Source: Phocaeicola dorei (GTDB lineage Bacteria > Bacteroidota > Bacteroidia > Bacteroidales > Bacteroidaceae). Taken from it: a stretch of DNA of 64,000 nt. Shown piece by piece: positions 35,338 through 46,400 of this stretch. The notes under the pieces are model-generated. The model was not told where the DNA came from. It worked only from the letters and a program-made list of their open reading frames with translations, and searched no databases. The translations under genes were made by a program, and so were the position numbers. The stretch covers positions 651,501-715,500 of the forward strand of contig NZ_CP046176.1 in NCBI RefSeq assembly GCF_013009555.1, in the 5' to 3' direction. The first letter of the stretch is position 1. The number at the start of each line of letters is the position of its first letter.

Positions 35338-38300
35338 ATGGAAACAACTTATTTAAACGTATGTGATAGGCCAATAAGTCGGTGGTCTATTGTGAGATTA
35401 CTGAAAACAGTCTTGTTGCTATTATGTGTGTCATTTAGTTCAGTGTACGTACAAGCATCAGATCGGAGCGAAGGTATCACTATTTCATGTAAGAATGAAA
35501 GTTTGGAACAAGTGATACACTTGATTGAGAGCCAGTCATCTTATCTTTTTGTGTTAAATGATAAGGTGAATACTAAACACAAAGTAAGTATAAAGATAGA
35601 GAATGGAAATATAAATGCTATTCTGAATAAAATCTTTCAAGGTACCAATATGACGTATCAAGTTGATGGAGATCATATTTTAATTTCAACTACTCATAAA
35701 AGTATCGGTTTGGATGAAACACGACAGACTACTATGATAAAAGGAAAAATAGTAGATAATGTAGGTGAGCCTATGATTGGAGTAAATGTATTGGTAAAAG
35801 GAACGACTAATGGTGCCATTACTGATTTTGAAGGTAATTATTCTCTTGCTGATGTAAACGAGAATGATGTATTAATGGTGACCTATATTGGCTATCTTAC
35901 TCAGGAGATAAAAGTCGGGAAACAGTCTGTCATAAACATTGTGATGAAAGATGATACTCAATCTTTGGATGAAGTGGTAGTGGTTGGATATGGTGTTCAA
36001 AAGAAGAGTGATTTGACTGGTTCTATATCTTCTATAAAACCAGCGGATATTACATCTACTCCTACTACCAATGCGTTGAAATCTTTGCAAGGTAAAGTAG
36101 CGGGATTGGATATAACACAATCTAGCGGGCAGCCCGGAGCCTCTATTTCATTAACCATGCGTGGTAATCGTTCTCTTAAAGCTGACAATAATCCGTTAGT
36201 ATTGGTCGATGGTATAGATTACGGATCATTTGTTGATATTAATCCTACTGATATTGAGTCTATTGAAGTCTTGAAAGATATCTCATCTACAGCTATTTAT
36301 GGAACGAAAGGAGCTAATGGTGTAATTATTATTACAACAAAATCCGGAGCCAAGGGACAAAAGACGAAAATCGATTTTAATGCTTATGTTTCTATTAAAA
36401 ATAAGGCTAAATACCCTCGTATGATGAATGGAGAAGAATATGCTCAATTAAAGAGAGAGGCCTATAGAACTACTAATTCAGCAGCGCCGGATCAATATAT
36501 GGATGATGCTTTGATTTTCAATGCAGAAGAATTGGAGTATTTGGAAAAAGGTTATTGGGTTGATTGGCAGGATTTATTGTTGGGTACCGGTATTACCCAA
36601 AATTATGAAATCAGTATGTCTGGTGGTACGGAGAAAACATCTTATTCATTATCATTTGGTTTTCAAGATGATAAAGGATTGTTGAAAAATGATGTATTGA
36701 AACGTTATAATGGTCGTATTAGTCTTGATCATAAGATAAATAAAATTTTCAATGTGGGTGTGAATGTTTCATATACTTTTAAAGATCAGGATAAGAGACA
36801 GAATCCATTGAATTTGGCTAACAAAATACCATGTATAGGCAGAGCTTATGATGATAATGGTAATTTTATATTAAACCCTGCTCCTGGAAATAGTTCTGCA
36901 TTCAGTCCTTTATGTGATGAGCAGCCGGGTGCTTACGAGGATAATATTCGTACGAAACGTATGTTTGCTTCGGGGTATTTGAATGTGAATATTCTGAAAG
37001 ATTTTTTCTTTAAATCCACTATTGGCATTGATGTTACAGATAGTCGGGAAGGTATTTATAAAGATAAAAATACAGTAGCTAATCTTGGTGTAAAATCTAC
37101 CTCTTCTGTTCAGGCGGATAACGATTGGCGTTATACTTGGGAGAATATACTGAATTACTCCAAAACATTTGGGAAACATGGACTAACTGCAATGATTGGT
37201 AGTAGTACCACTGCTTATGGATATGAAAAGGTTTTGGCTAGTGGAGCTAACCAAGCTTCTGCTCTGACTTCATTCCACGATCTGGGAGCAAATGCTGATT
37301 CAAAAGAAAATGCCAGTCAATTGATTGAGACGCAAATGGTTTCTTTCTTTGGACGATTGAATTATAAGTTTAATGAACGTTATTTATTCCAAGCTTCTTT
37401 GCGTGCTGATGGATCTTCCGTTTTGGCGAAGGGGCACAAGTGGGGGTATTTCCCGTCAGCATCCGCTGCGTGGCGTATTTCAGAAGAAGGCTTTATGGCT
37501 GATCAAGATATTTTTAGTAATTTGAAATTACGTTTAAGTTGGGGAGTTGCTGGTAACAGTGCAATTGATGCTTATGCTACTTTAGGAGGACTTAAAAAAT
37601 CAGTATATACATTTGGTAGTAGTGTTTATGGATATTATCCTAGCGAGATTGCAAATAAAGATTTGACTTGGGAAAAAACATCGACATGGAATCTTGGACT
37701 GGATTTCTCAATTTTAAGAAATCGCATATCTGGTACAATTGATACTTATATTTCACAAACCTCGGATTTGTTACTTCCAAGTTTATTGCCTAGTTCTACT
37801 GGATATGCATCTGTTATGCAGAATATAGGTAAAACAGAAAATAAAGGTATTGAAGTGACATTGAATACAATTTGGTTTCAAAATAAAAATTTTAGTTGGA
37901 ATACGGATTGGACATATAGTTTGAATCGTGAAAAAATTAAAGCTTTAAATAGTGGTGTAACGCGTGATGAAGGTAATCTTTGGTTTGTTGGCTCTCCTAC
38001 TCAAGTTTTTTATGATTATAAAAAGATTGGTATCTGGCAATTAGGTGAGGAAGCTCAGGCCAAGGCTTTTGGAGGATTTAAGCCAGGGGATATTAAAGTG
38101 GCAGATATGTCACCTAAAGGTTCTGAAGGTGAAGGCGTTTTCTCTACGGATGACCGGGTTATTTTTTCAAGAGTTCCTAAGTATACGTTTGGTATAACTA
38201 ATAATATCACCTATAAGAATTTTGATTTAATGTTCTTTATTTATGGTCGTATCGGACAATATGTAAAAGATGCCTATACTCAGTTATACAAGCCAAGTGC

Positions 38301-38637
38301 GTTGGAAAATAGCGCACCTGTAAATTATTGGACACCTGAGAATCCTAGCAATGAGTATCCTCGTCCCAATAGTGGTTATTCAACGAACAGCTATTTGTTA
38401 CAGTCTTCATTGGCATTCCGTAAAGCTTCTTTTGTGAAAATACGAGATATTACATTGGGATACACACTGCCTAAAGAATGGACATCCAAAATGATGGTGC
38501 AGAAGTTGCGTATTTATTGTTCTTTGAATAACTTCATTACCTTCACGGATTTCCCGAATTATGATCCGGAAAGCAATGGAAGTATGGACTTTCCATTGGC
38601 GAAGCAAGTGTTGTTTGGCATCAATCTTAGTTTGTAA
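35338..38637 (+). CDS. SusC/RagA TonB-dependent receptor with STN signalling domain, pair 3
   Basis: A 1099-residue outer-membrane transporter and signal transducer. After the signal region (hydrophobic TVLLLLCVSFSSVYVQA, to about 41) comes an STN domain (ITISCKNESLEQVIHLIESQ to HILIS, about 48-118) that contacts the FecR protein. The carboxypeptidase-regulatory-like domain (IKGKIVDNVGEPMIGVNVLV) and plug (DEVVVVGYGVQKKSDLTGSI, KDISSTAIYGTKGANGVIII) precede the barrel, which ends in VLFGINLSL. The STN domain and the sequence differ from pairs 1 and 2, so this receptor answers to its own sigma factor and likely to another oligosaccharide. Confidence 0.95.
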   Translation: METTYLNVCDRPISRWSIVRLLKTVLLLLCVSFSSVYVQASDRSEGITISCKNESLEQVIHLIESQSSYLFVLNDKVNTKHKVSIKIENGNINAILNKIFQGTNMTYQVDGDHILISTTHKSIGLDETRQTTMIKGKIVDNVGEPMIGVNVLVKGTTNGAITDFEGNYSLADVNENDVLMVTYIGYLTQEIKVGKQSVINIVMKDDTQSLDEVVVVGYGVQKKSDLTGSISSIKPADITSTPTTNALKSLQGKVAGLDITQSSGQPGASISLTMRGNRSLKADNNPLVLVDGIDYGSFVDINPTDIESIEVLKDISSTAIYGTKGANGVIIITTKSGAKGQKTKIDFNAYVSIKNKAKYPRMMNGEEYAQLKREAYRTTNSAAPDQYMDDALIFNAEELEYLEKGYWVDWQDLLLGTGITQNYEISMSGGTEKTSYSLSFGFQDDKGLLKNDVLKRYNGRISLDHKINKIFNVGVNVSYTFKDQDKRQNPLNLANKIPCIGRAYDDNGNFILNPAPGNSSAFSPLCDEQPGAYEDNIRTKRMFASGYLNVNILKDFFFKSTIGIDVTDSREGIYKDKNTVANLGVKSTSSVQADNDWRYTWENILNYSKTFGKHGLTAMIGSSTTAYGYEKVLASGANQASALTSFHDLGANADSKENASQLIETQMVSFFGRLNYKFNERYLFQASLRADGSSVLAKGHKWGYFPSASAAWRISEEGFMADQDIFSNLKLRLSWGVAGNSAIDAYATLGGLKKSVYTFGSSVYGYYPSEIANKDLTWEKTSTWNLGLDFSILRNRISGTIDTYISQTSDLLLPSLLPSSTGYASVMQNIGKTENKGIEVTLNTIWFQNKNFSWNTDWTYSLNREKIKALNSGVTRDEGNLWFVGSPTQVFYDYKKIGIWQLGEEAQAKAFGGFKPGDIKVADMSPKGSEGEGVFSTDDRVIFSRVPKYTFGITNNITYKNFDLMFFIYGRIGQYVKDAYTQLYKPSALENSAPVNYWTPENPSNEYPRPNSGYSTNSYLLQSSLAFRKASFVKIRDITLGYTLPKEWTSKMMVQKLRIYCSLNNFITFTDFPNYDPESNGSMDFPLAKQVLFGINLSL

Positions 38638-38655
38638 TCTTTAATTATGATCATT

Positions 38656-40344
38656 ATGAAAACAAAATTTTATTATTATATAAGCATATTATTTCTTTGT
38701 TTATGTCATGTCTCTTGTGAAGACTTTCTAGAAGAAACTAATAAAAGTGGATTGACAACGGATCCATTTATGAAAACGAAAGTTGGAATAGAGAGTGCGT
38801 TGAATTCCTGTTATTCGGGTGCAAGGACATTTTATGGTCAGGAAGATGGTTTTGGTATGACAGAATCTGGTACTGATTTGTTTTTGCGTGGGGGAGATAA
38901 TAAAGCAAATCAATTGGCTGATTATACTATTGACTTAAATGGCTCCCAATCAACTATCGGAAATGTCTGGAAAAATCTTTATTTGTCATTAAGTGCTTGT
39001 AATCAGACTATTTCTTTGTTGCCAAGTGAAGTATTGACCGAAGCTGAAAATAAGTCATTTGAAGGCCAGGCTAAGTTTTGGAGAGCCTTCTATTTGTGGT
39101 TGATAACAGAAACTTGGGGAGACGTGGTATTGAACACAGAACCTATAACGGGTGCTGTTACTGAAGCACACCGTTCGTCTGTAGAAGATTTTTATAAAGT
39201 TATTTTTGATGATTTAGATGTGGCTGTCAATCAACTGGCACCAGGCAAATCAACAGATGGTAGAATAACTCAGGATGTAGCTAAAGCTTTTAAAGCAAGA
39301 GCTTGTTTGACCAGAGCTTGTGCAACGGGCGAGGCTTCGCTTTATGCTGAGGCCGCTATGTTGGCAAAGGATATTATCAATAGTCAACGCTATTCTTTCT
39401 ATACTGATTATAGTGATATGTGGGATATTGCCAATTGTGATGGAGGTACAAACAAAGAAGCAATTTTTTCTATAAATTACACCAACTCAGAATTAGAAAA
39501 TAATGCTTTTGATGCTACTGCTACTAATTCGGGTAATAAAGGGATTGTTGATTTTGTAATGAAATATGATAAGGAAGCCGGAATGGAACGCGATGTCTTG
39601 AATGCTCGTCCTTTCCAAAGATATATGCCGTCCAGGTATTTGCTGCAATTATATAATGAGAATATAGATCAGCGTTATAAAGTGACGTTTAAAGATGCCT
39701 GGTACGCAAACAAGAATCCGTTATCTGAGAGTGATTTAAAAGTTTATCCTTTAATGGCTACAGGAGATACGGCCATATATATCATGAAAACGGCTGCTAC
39801 TGATTCACAAAAAGTATGGGCGTCAAAGCGGTATCGTTTGCTGGATGTTAATGACGTGTACACTTCGGAAGGTAAAGCTATCTTAAGGTCGCAATTTGTA
39901 GAAATGCATAAGTTTGCCGATCCTACGGCGGTTTATAATCAGGATTGGTGTCAACGGGATGCATTTGTCATTCGTTTGCCGGAAATGTATTTTATTGCAG
40001 CCGAAGCGATGCTGCAAACGAATAAACAGGAAGCAGTGGATTTGATGAATGAATTTTTGATGAAACGTGCAATACCAAGTAAAGAAAATGACATGAGAAT
40101 TACTGAATCGGAACTGACTATCGATTTTATTTTAGATGAGAGGGCTAGGGAATTGTGTGGAGAACAAATACGTTGGTTTGATTTAAAACGAACTAAAAAG
40201 TTAGTTGAATACGTTAAGTTGCATAATATGGATGCAAAAGATAATATTCAAGAATATCATATGCTACGTCCGATACCCCAAAATCAATTGGATGCGGTGA
40301 CTAATAAAGATGAATTCACTCAAAATCCCGGATATACAAAATAA
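38656..40344 (+). CDS. SusD/RagB-type glycan-binding lipoprotein, pair 3
   Basis: A 562-residue lipoprotein partner of the SusC at 35338. ATG 38656 gives MKTKFYYYISILFLCLCHVSC with the lipid Cys at 21; ATG 38647 would add three residues. Family blocks include FEGQAKFWRAFYLWLITETWGDV, VIRLPEMYFIAAEAML and LDERARELCGEQIRWFDLKRT. It is shorter than, and not closely similar to, the two other SusDs. A strong hairpin lies just after the stop. Confidence 0.94.
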   Translation: MKTKFYYYISILFLCLCHVSCEDFLEETNKSGLTTDPFMKTKVGIESALNSCYSGARTFYGQEDGFGMTESGTDLFLRGGDNKANQLADYTIDLNGSQSTIGNVWKNLYLSLSACNQTISLLPSEVLTEAENKSFEGQAKFWRAFYLWLITETWGDVVLNTEPITGAVTEAHRSSVEDFYKVIFDDLDVAVNQLAPGKSTDGRITQDVAKAFKARACLTRACATGEASLYAEAAMLAKDIINSQRYSFYTDYSDMWDIANCDGGTNKEAIFSINYTNSELENNAFDATATNSGNKGIVDFVMKYDKEAGMERDVLNARPFQRYMPSRYLLQLYNENIDQRYKVTFKDAWYANKNPLSESDLKVYPLMATGDTAIYIMKTAATDSQKVWASKRYRLLDVNDVYTSEGKAILRSQFVEMHKFADPTAVYNQDWCQRDAFVIRLPEMYFIAAEAMLQTNKQEAVDLMNEFLMKRAIPSKENDMRITESELTIDFILDERARELCGEQIRWFDLKRTKKLVEYVKLHNMDAKDNIQEYHMLRPIPQNQLDAVTNKDEFTQNPGYTK

Positions 40345-40351
40345 AGTAATT

Positions 40352-40402
40352 TTGTAAAAGGAGTATATTGAAGTATTTCTTCTTAACATACTCCTTTTAC
40401 AA
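40352..40402 (+). terminator. Strong hairpin between SusD-3 and the GH2 genes
   Basis: A perfect 15-bp stem (TTGTAAAAGGAGTAT 40352-40366 with 40388-40402) around a 21-base loop, eight bases after the SusD-3 stop and 28 before the GH2 ATG. It lacks a good T-tract, so it may be a partial terminator or an RNA stabiliser that keeps SusCD mRNA above that of the downstream enzymes. Confidence 0.6.
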
Positions 40403-40429
40403 TATACCATAAAGAAAAATAGAGGTAAA

Positions 40430-43400
40430 ATGAAATCAGCTATAAAAAAAATATTCGTTTTAACGGGTTGTGTACTATTGCTTGTAACATCTATGAGAGC
40501 ACAGAGGGCATGTCTCAATTTATCAGAAACTCTATGGAATATCACTCTTGATCGTTCGGCTGTATGGCAAAATGATTCTCTTTACGTTCCTCCTGTCAAT
40601 ATTCATGACCTCCCTGTCCATATACCTACCGGAGGCTGGAATTTGCTTGATACACCCGATAAGATAGGGGTGACACTTCCTGCTACCGTAGAGCAACACC
40701 TATGGGGATGGAATGGAGAAACATTTGGAGTTACCGGAAATTATGTAGGGGTTTCATGGTTTGATACAAAAATAAATGTACCTGCTGATTGGAGAAATAA
40801 ACGGATAGTGATGAATGTTGCTTCTGTCCGTTTTAGAGCTGAGATTTTTGTTAATAAAAAATTGGTGGGATATGATTTGGTGAATAGTACGCCGTTTGCT
40901 GTAGATGTGACACCTTTTATTCTACCTGGTCAGGAAAATGTGATTGCTTTCCGCATTACTGATCCAAATGGTAATTTTAATTGGAAAGATTCCCAAGTCT
41001 ATACATGGGGAGAGTATAGAACTAATCCTTCTCATGGTTTTGGCGGTATAACTGGAAAAGTGGAGTTGGTTGCTACGGATAAGTTATATATTGGAGATGT
41101 TTTTATTAAAAACCAACCGGACCCTCATTCTATTGAAGTTGAAGTGACGGCTTGTAATGAAACAAAGAACCCGATGAAGGCTCAGAAAATGCTTTTAACA
41201 GTAAAAGAACATAAAGGTGAGAAAGTACTTTACCGAAAAGAATACTCTGTTGAAAATCTTGTTGTCGGAGAGAATAAACAAACTTTTCATATTCATTTGC
41301 CAGCGGCAAAATTGTGGAGTACGGATTCTCCTCATCTTTATGATTTGTCTGTTTCAGTAGGTACGGATAATTATACGCAGCGTTTTGGATTCAGATGGTT
41401 TGAAGTGAAGGATATTCATGGAGATAAGCAATTTTTCTTGAATGGAAAAAGAATTGTTTTACGTACAGCTATTTCATGGAGTTTCTGGCCGGATAATGGG
41501 ATCACTCCATCTGATGAGTTGGCTAGGAGACAAGTGGAGAGTGCTAAAAAGCTAGGACTTAACATGTTGAATTTTCACCGTACTATCGGGCATAGCAATG
41601 TCTTGGATTATGCTGATGAATTGGGATTATTATACTTTGAAGAACCGGGAGGCAATCAGTATCCTATCAGTCACTTTAATGATAATAACAAGCAAAGCAA
41701 GTTTTATTTTGCTTACCGGAATGAAAAATTGGTGCGAATGATTAAACGTGACCGTAACCATCCGTCTCTTGTTATTTATAATTTGCATAATGAACGGGGA
41801 GCTTGGCCACAGGTACAGGATTATGCGCAGATGCGTATGGCACATTCGTTGGATCCTACCCGTATCTTAACTTATAATTCCAGTAATGGAGAGAACCCGG
41901 AAAATGAGGCGAATGCCCGTTTTAAATTGCACTTGATGCCAAACGATACTACTTTTTATGATTATGGATGGTATGACAGGCATCATGCAGGTGGTCCGGG
42001 TTGCTATCATGATAATTTATATTGGGGTAAAGATAACTATCACCGTTTTTCAGATCATAAGGATGAGATTATTTATTGGGGGGAAGACGGGGCTATTGGT
42101 ACTCCGCCGCGTCTTCAGCTCATTCGGGATGAAATCCTGCAATCTGGCACTACTTCTGGATGGGAAGCGATGGATTATATGAAATGGTATGATGCATATG
42201 ATTCGTTTCTTAAACACAATGGATTTGCCAAAGCATTTCCTACAGTGGATGATTTGACCCGTGCCATGGGGAATGTGGCTTTCTATTATCAAGGTAGGGT
42301 AATTGAGAATATTCGTATCAGTAATACGGTGGATGCTTATGCTGTAAATGGTTGGGAAAGTATGAAACTGGAAAATCACTCCGGCATTGTTGATAATTAT
42401 CGTTATCCTAAAGGAGATGTGGAAGTAATGGCTCGTTATAACCAACCGTTATTTTTAGCTGTAAAAATGAATCGGAAAGTGCTGAATGTTGGAGATACGA
42501 CTATAGTAGATACTTATATTGTAAATGAAAAGAATTTGAAGGGGAATTATTCTCTTCAATTGATAGCGAAAGATGCGGAAGGTACTGTATTGGCTACCCA
42601 TGTATCTAGTGTACATGTTAAAGGGGGGAATGTATATGGTCAATGTTTACAGATCGGCTGGAATTTTGTTCCTCGGGCAACAGGCTATGTTTGTATTGAA
42701 GCAAAGTTGGTCAAAGGCAAAAAAACTTTTGCAACTGGAGACGATTCTTTGTTTGCTGTAAGTTTGAATACGAAAGGAATTACAGCTAATGGTTCTATTG
42801 CTGATACTACGGGCGTTCTGAGCAATTTTATGAAAACAGTTGGTTTTGATATTCCGGAATATAAAGAAGGGACACCTTCGGGAGATTATTTGTTGGTTGG
42901 CGCCTTTGAACCTACTCAATGGGGAAGTGGTATGAGTGATATTATGGAATGGGTTTACAAGGGACATACATTGATTATTGTGGATAATGCGGAAAGGTGG
43001 GCTGAGTTCTTAGCGGATAAAGAAGTTTTGGATTATCGTGGTTCAAAGAAACTAGGTACGGCTTGGTATGGTGGGAACTTTTTCAATAGAGAACATCCTA
43101 TTTTTGATGGATTGCCTGTCAATTGTGTCTTTAATTGGGAATATCAATGCTTTGCTACTTACAACCGTCATCGTGTAGGGTTGCGTTGCTTTAATGGGGA
43201 AACATTGGTTGCTTGTGTTTCCGATCATAAAAAAGAAGTTTATTCTGCCTTGTCTGTTATTCCGGCAGGTCGTGGAAAAATAATTATTACTACATTGGAT
43301 ATTCCTGCATGTATAAAGGATGTCAAAGCTTATACAGTTCCTGTTGATCTTGATGGCATGAACGAGTCGATGAATACTTTTAATACCAAAAGCGAGAATA

Positions 43401-43465
43401 GGGCTAATGTAGTGGGCCAACAGTTATTATTGAATTTAATAAAAGAAAGTAATAGATCATTATGA
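40430..43465 (+). CDS. Secreted glycoside hydrolase family 2 enzyme, first of a tandem pair
   Basis: A 1011-residue exported GH2 enzyme (beta-galactosidase, glucuronidase or mannosidase type). The signal peptide ends near SMRAQ (about residue 24). A galactose-binding-like sandwich (TYSLIKINVP-like region with VGVSWFDTKINVP, RFRAEIFVNKKLVGYDLVN) and an Ig-like domain precede the TIM barrel. The barrel carries RDRNHPSLVIYNLHNERG with E455 as acid/base and IIYWGEDGAIGTPP with E552 as nucleophile. The last 350 residues are further beta-rich domains of uncertain kind. AGAGGT just before ATG 40430 can serve as ribosome binding site. The next GH2 gene overlaps the stop by four bases (ATGA), which points to coupled translation. 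The exact sugar cannot be read from sequence. Confidence 0.86.
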   Translation: MKSAIKKIFVLTGCVLLLVTSMRAQRACLNLSETLWNITLDRSAVWQNDSLYVPPVNIHDLPVHIPTGGWNLLDTPDKIGVTLPATVEQHLWGWNGETFGVTGNYVGVSWFDTKINVPADWRNKRIVMNVASVRFRAEIFVNKKLVGYDLVNSTPFAVDVTPFILPGQENVIAFRITDPNGNFNWKDSQVYTWGEYRTNPSHGFGGITGKVELVATDKLYIGDVFIKNQPDPHSIEVEVTACNETKNPMKAQKMLLTVKEHKGEKVLYRKEYSVENLVVGENKQTFHIHLPAAKLWSTDSPHLYDLSVSVGTDNYTQRFGFRWFEVKDIHGDKQFFLNGKRIVLRTAISWSFWPDNGITPSDELARRQVESAKKLGLNMLNFHRTIGHSNVLDYADELGLLYFEEPGGNQYPISHFNDNNKQSKFYFAYRNEKLVRMIKRDRNHPSLVIYNLHNERGAWPQVQDYAQMRMAHSLDPTRILTYNSSNGENPENEANARFKLHLMPNDTTFYDYGWYDRHHAGGPGCYHDNLYWGKDNYHRFSDHKDEIIYWGEDGAIGTPPRLQLIRDEILQSGTTSGWEAMDYMKWYDAYDSFLKHNGFAKAFPTVDDLTRAMGNVAFYYQGRVIENIRISNTVDAYAVNGWESMKLENHSGIVDNYRYPKGDVEVMARYNQPLFLAVKMNRKVLNVGDTTIVDTYIVNEKNLKGNYSLQLIAKDAEGTVLATHVSSVHVKGGNVYGQCLQIGWNFVPRATGYVCIEAKLVKGKKTFATGDDSLFAVSLNTKGITANGSIADTTGVLSNFMKTVGFDIPEYKEGTPSGDYLLVGAFEPTQWGSGMSDIMEWVYKGHTLIIVDNAERWAEFLADKEVLDYRGSKKLGTAWYGGNFFNREHPIFDGLPVNCVFNWEYQCFATYNRHRVGLRCFNGETLVACVSDHKKEVYSALSVIPAGRGKIIITTLDIPACIKDVKAYTVPVDLDGMNESMNTFNTKSENRANVVGQQLLLNLIKESNRSL

Positions 43466-46400
43466 AGAAGAGTATTATTGCCATAGCATTTTTGTTGTTA
43501 TGTCCATTTTATGGGGTGAGAGCACAGGAGAGACCATTTTTTGATTTGTCAGGAAAAGGATGGCATTTATGGCAGGATAAAAAAGCGACTTGGCAGACAG
43601 AGGATATTTATTTGACATTGGAAGAGGCACGGAAAAGTCCTGTAATTGTTCCTACAGCGGGATGGGATATATTGACTTCTGCCCAGGCTGTTCCGGTACA
43701 GGTTCCCGGAACAGCTGAAGAATATCTTCAAACTCAGTCCGGACCCGAAGGAGATATTACAGGAGTTACATGGTGGAGTCGTACAATGGATATTCCGGTG
43801 TTGAAGAAAGGACAAAAAGTCTTTTTGAATTTTGGTTCTATACGTTCACGGGCGGAGATTTTTATTAATCAGAGATTAGTGGATTATCAGATTGTGGACA
43901 ATGTTCCTTTCGAAACGGATATTACTCCTTATATAAAATCGGGAGAACAAGTACAATTGGCTGTACGTATAACGGATGCGGGTGGTAACCATGATTGGCG
44001 CGACTCCAGAACTATTCCGTGGGGAGATAAAATGTTGCCTCCCGGTCATGGCTTTGGAGGAATAACAGGAAAAGTTGGTATGAAGGTCTGTAATGCTGTT
44101 TATGTAGCGGATATTTATATGCAGAACACTCCTCAGATAACCACCGCCAACGCTATTCTGACATTACAGAATGAAAAAGGAAAGACTACGAAGCAGGATC
44201 TTCGTATAACGGTGTACGAGTGGCAAAATAAAGAAAAAATAGTTTATTCTAAAGAGATAAAGGGTGTTTCATTAAATAAAGGCATGAATGAACTGAAGAT
44301 TCCTGTATCAGCTCCGGATGCGAAATTATGGAGTGTGGATGATCCTAATCTGTATGTATGTGAGGTGGAGTTATCCGAAGGAAAGAACTGGGTAGATAAA
44401 GATTCCCGCCGTTTTGGATTTCGTTGGTTCGAGGCTTCCGGTATAGGTGAGGATGCTGTTTTTCGTTTAAATGGAAAACGTATCATGCTTCGCTCGGCCA
44501 TCAGTTGGAGTTTTTGGCCGGTCAATGGTATTTTCCCATCGGAAGAATTGGCTGAAAGGCAAATTCGCATAGCTAAGGAGTTAGGGTTGAATATGTTGAA
44601 TTTCCATCGTTTTATCGGTAATACTGACGTAATGAATTATGCTGATGAGTTGGGACTGCTCTATTTTGAAGAGCCTGGTGGCTTCCGTCTGGATGTGAAA
44701 CAGCCGTTTATGAATGCTGTTTTGCATGAAAAGGTCATCCGTATGGTAAAGAGGGATCGCAGTCATCCCTGTCTGGTTATCTACAATATGATGAATGAAT
44801 CGGGAAATGCTACTCCTGAAAAGTTAGAATTGGAGATTCAAGCGATGAAGGATATGCGTGTACTGGATCCTTCCCGGCTGATTCTTCGTACCTCGGCTTG
44901 GGCAAAGGGGGATGATATAGAAGATCAGGCTAAAATTCATATTCGTCCTTACGATGAAAAAGTGTATTGGAGTGGTTGGTATGATTATCATCGTGCCGGA
45001 GGACCTGCTGTTTGGAATGAAGGTTTGTACAAAGGCCCTGAAGATTATTATAATGATACAAAGAATAAGCGTGAAATTGTATTCTTTGGTGAGGAAGGGG
45101 CTTTATCATCACCTCCTCGTTTGGAAAAAAATAAAGAAGATTTGGAAAAATATAGCTATAAAGGATGGGATGGTAGAGAGTTTTTACGTTGGTATGATGA
45201 ATTTAATGAATTCCTGGATGCTAAACAGTTAAGGACAGTTTATCCTACGGTAGATGATTTGTGTGTGGCTATGGGGACTGTATCCTATGAGCACCAAGGA
45301 CGTAAAATAGAATCGGCCAGAATGAATAATTTGACGGATGCATACGTTGTTAATGGATGGGAATCGGAATTGACGGAGAATTATTCGGGAATTGTCGATT
45401 GTTTTCGTTATCCCAAATCAGATCCGGCTATCATAGCTCGTTATAATCAGCCTTTGTATGTAGCGGTAAAGACCAGGCAACAGGTTGCAGCCGCAGGGGG
45501 AGAGGTGACCGTTGATTTTTATCTGATTAATGAGAAGAATGTCCGGGGAAACCATCAATTGAAAATCTCGGTGACAGACTCTCAAGGAAAAGTGATGGAG
45601 GTAGGGACTTATGAAACGGAAGCTGCCGGAGGTGAGGTTTATGGTCAGTTGTTGGTGAAAGATGTAAAAATACCTGTTCCTACAGCTGGAGGACTTTGTA
45701 GAATTGAAGCAAAACTATGTAAGGAAAATTCTGTTGTTACAACTGGGTATGATGATATATTGTCTGTAAATCTGGCATCCAATATGTTGGATGGTAAAGG
45801 GGCCGTTTGGGAAGATGGGAGTGCTTTACAGAATTTCTTGAAGGGTAAAACGAAAGAAGCGGTTGCAGCTTATGAGGATAATTTAGGAAAGTTGGATTGG
45901 ATTATGGTGGCCCGTCCTCCTAGGAAAGATCAGTTGACAATGGTGCCGATGGAAGCGTTACGCTCTGCCGATGGCAAACCGGGATTAGATGTGGTCTATT
46001 ATGAGGATATGGAATTTCAGAAGGAAGTTTATCATGAAGTGGCCAAGGTGGTTAATCTGAGTGCTATTGAGGGAGCTACACCAAGTCCTTTTGTGTATAT
46101 GCTTGATGGTTATGGTATTAAATGGAGTGGTAAAGTACTTCCCTCTGTCAGTGGTGAATATACAATTATTCCTCAAAGTAATGACCGTAGTATGATTGAA
46201 GTCTTTGTCAATGGTAAGAAAATATATGAAATAACTAGAAAGAAAGAGCATTTGGGCGATGGAAAAGTCTATTTGGAAGGAGGCAAGTCTGCCGATATAG
46301 AGATCCGTTTCAGGCATCCTCGTAGTAACGCGCGTTGTCGTCTGGATTGGGCCGTTCCTAATGATAAGATGCCGGATGCACAGCGTTTAATGGAACGTGC

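Noticed and set aside
40347..40354. TAATTTTG resembling a -7 promoter box after SusD-3
   Set aside because: It overlaps the hairpin arm right after the SusD-3 stop and has no upstream element. An internal promoter is possible but the match alone is too short to claim.
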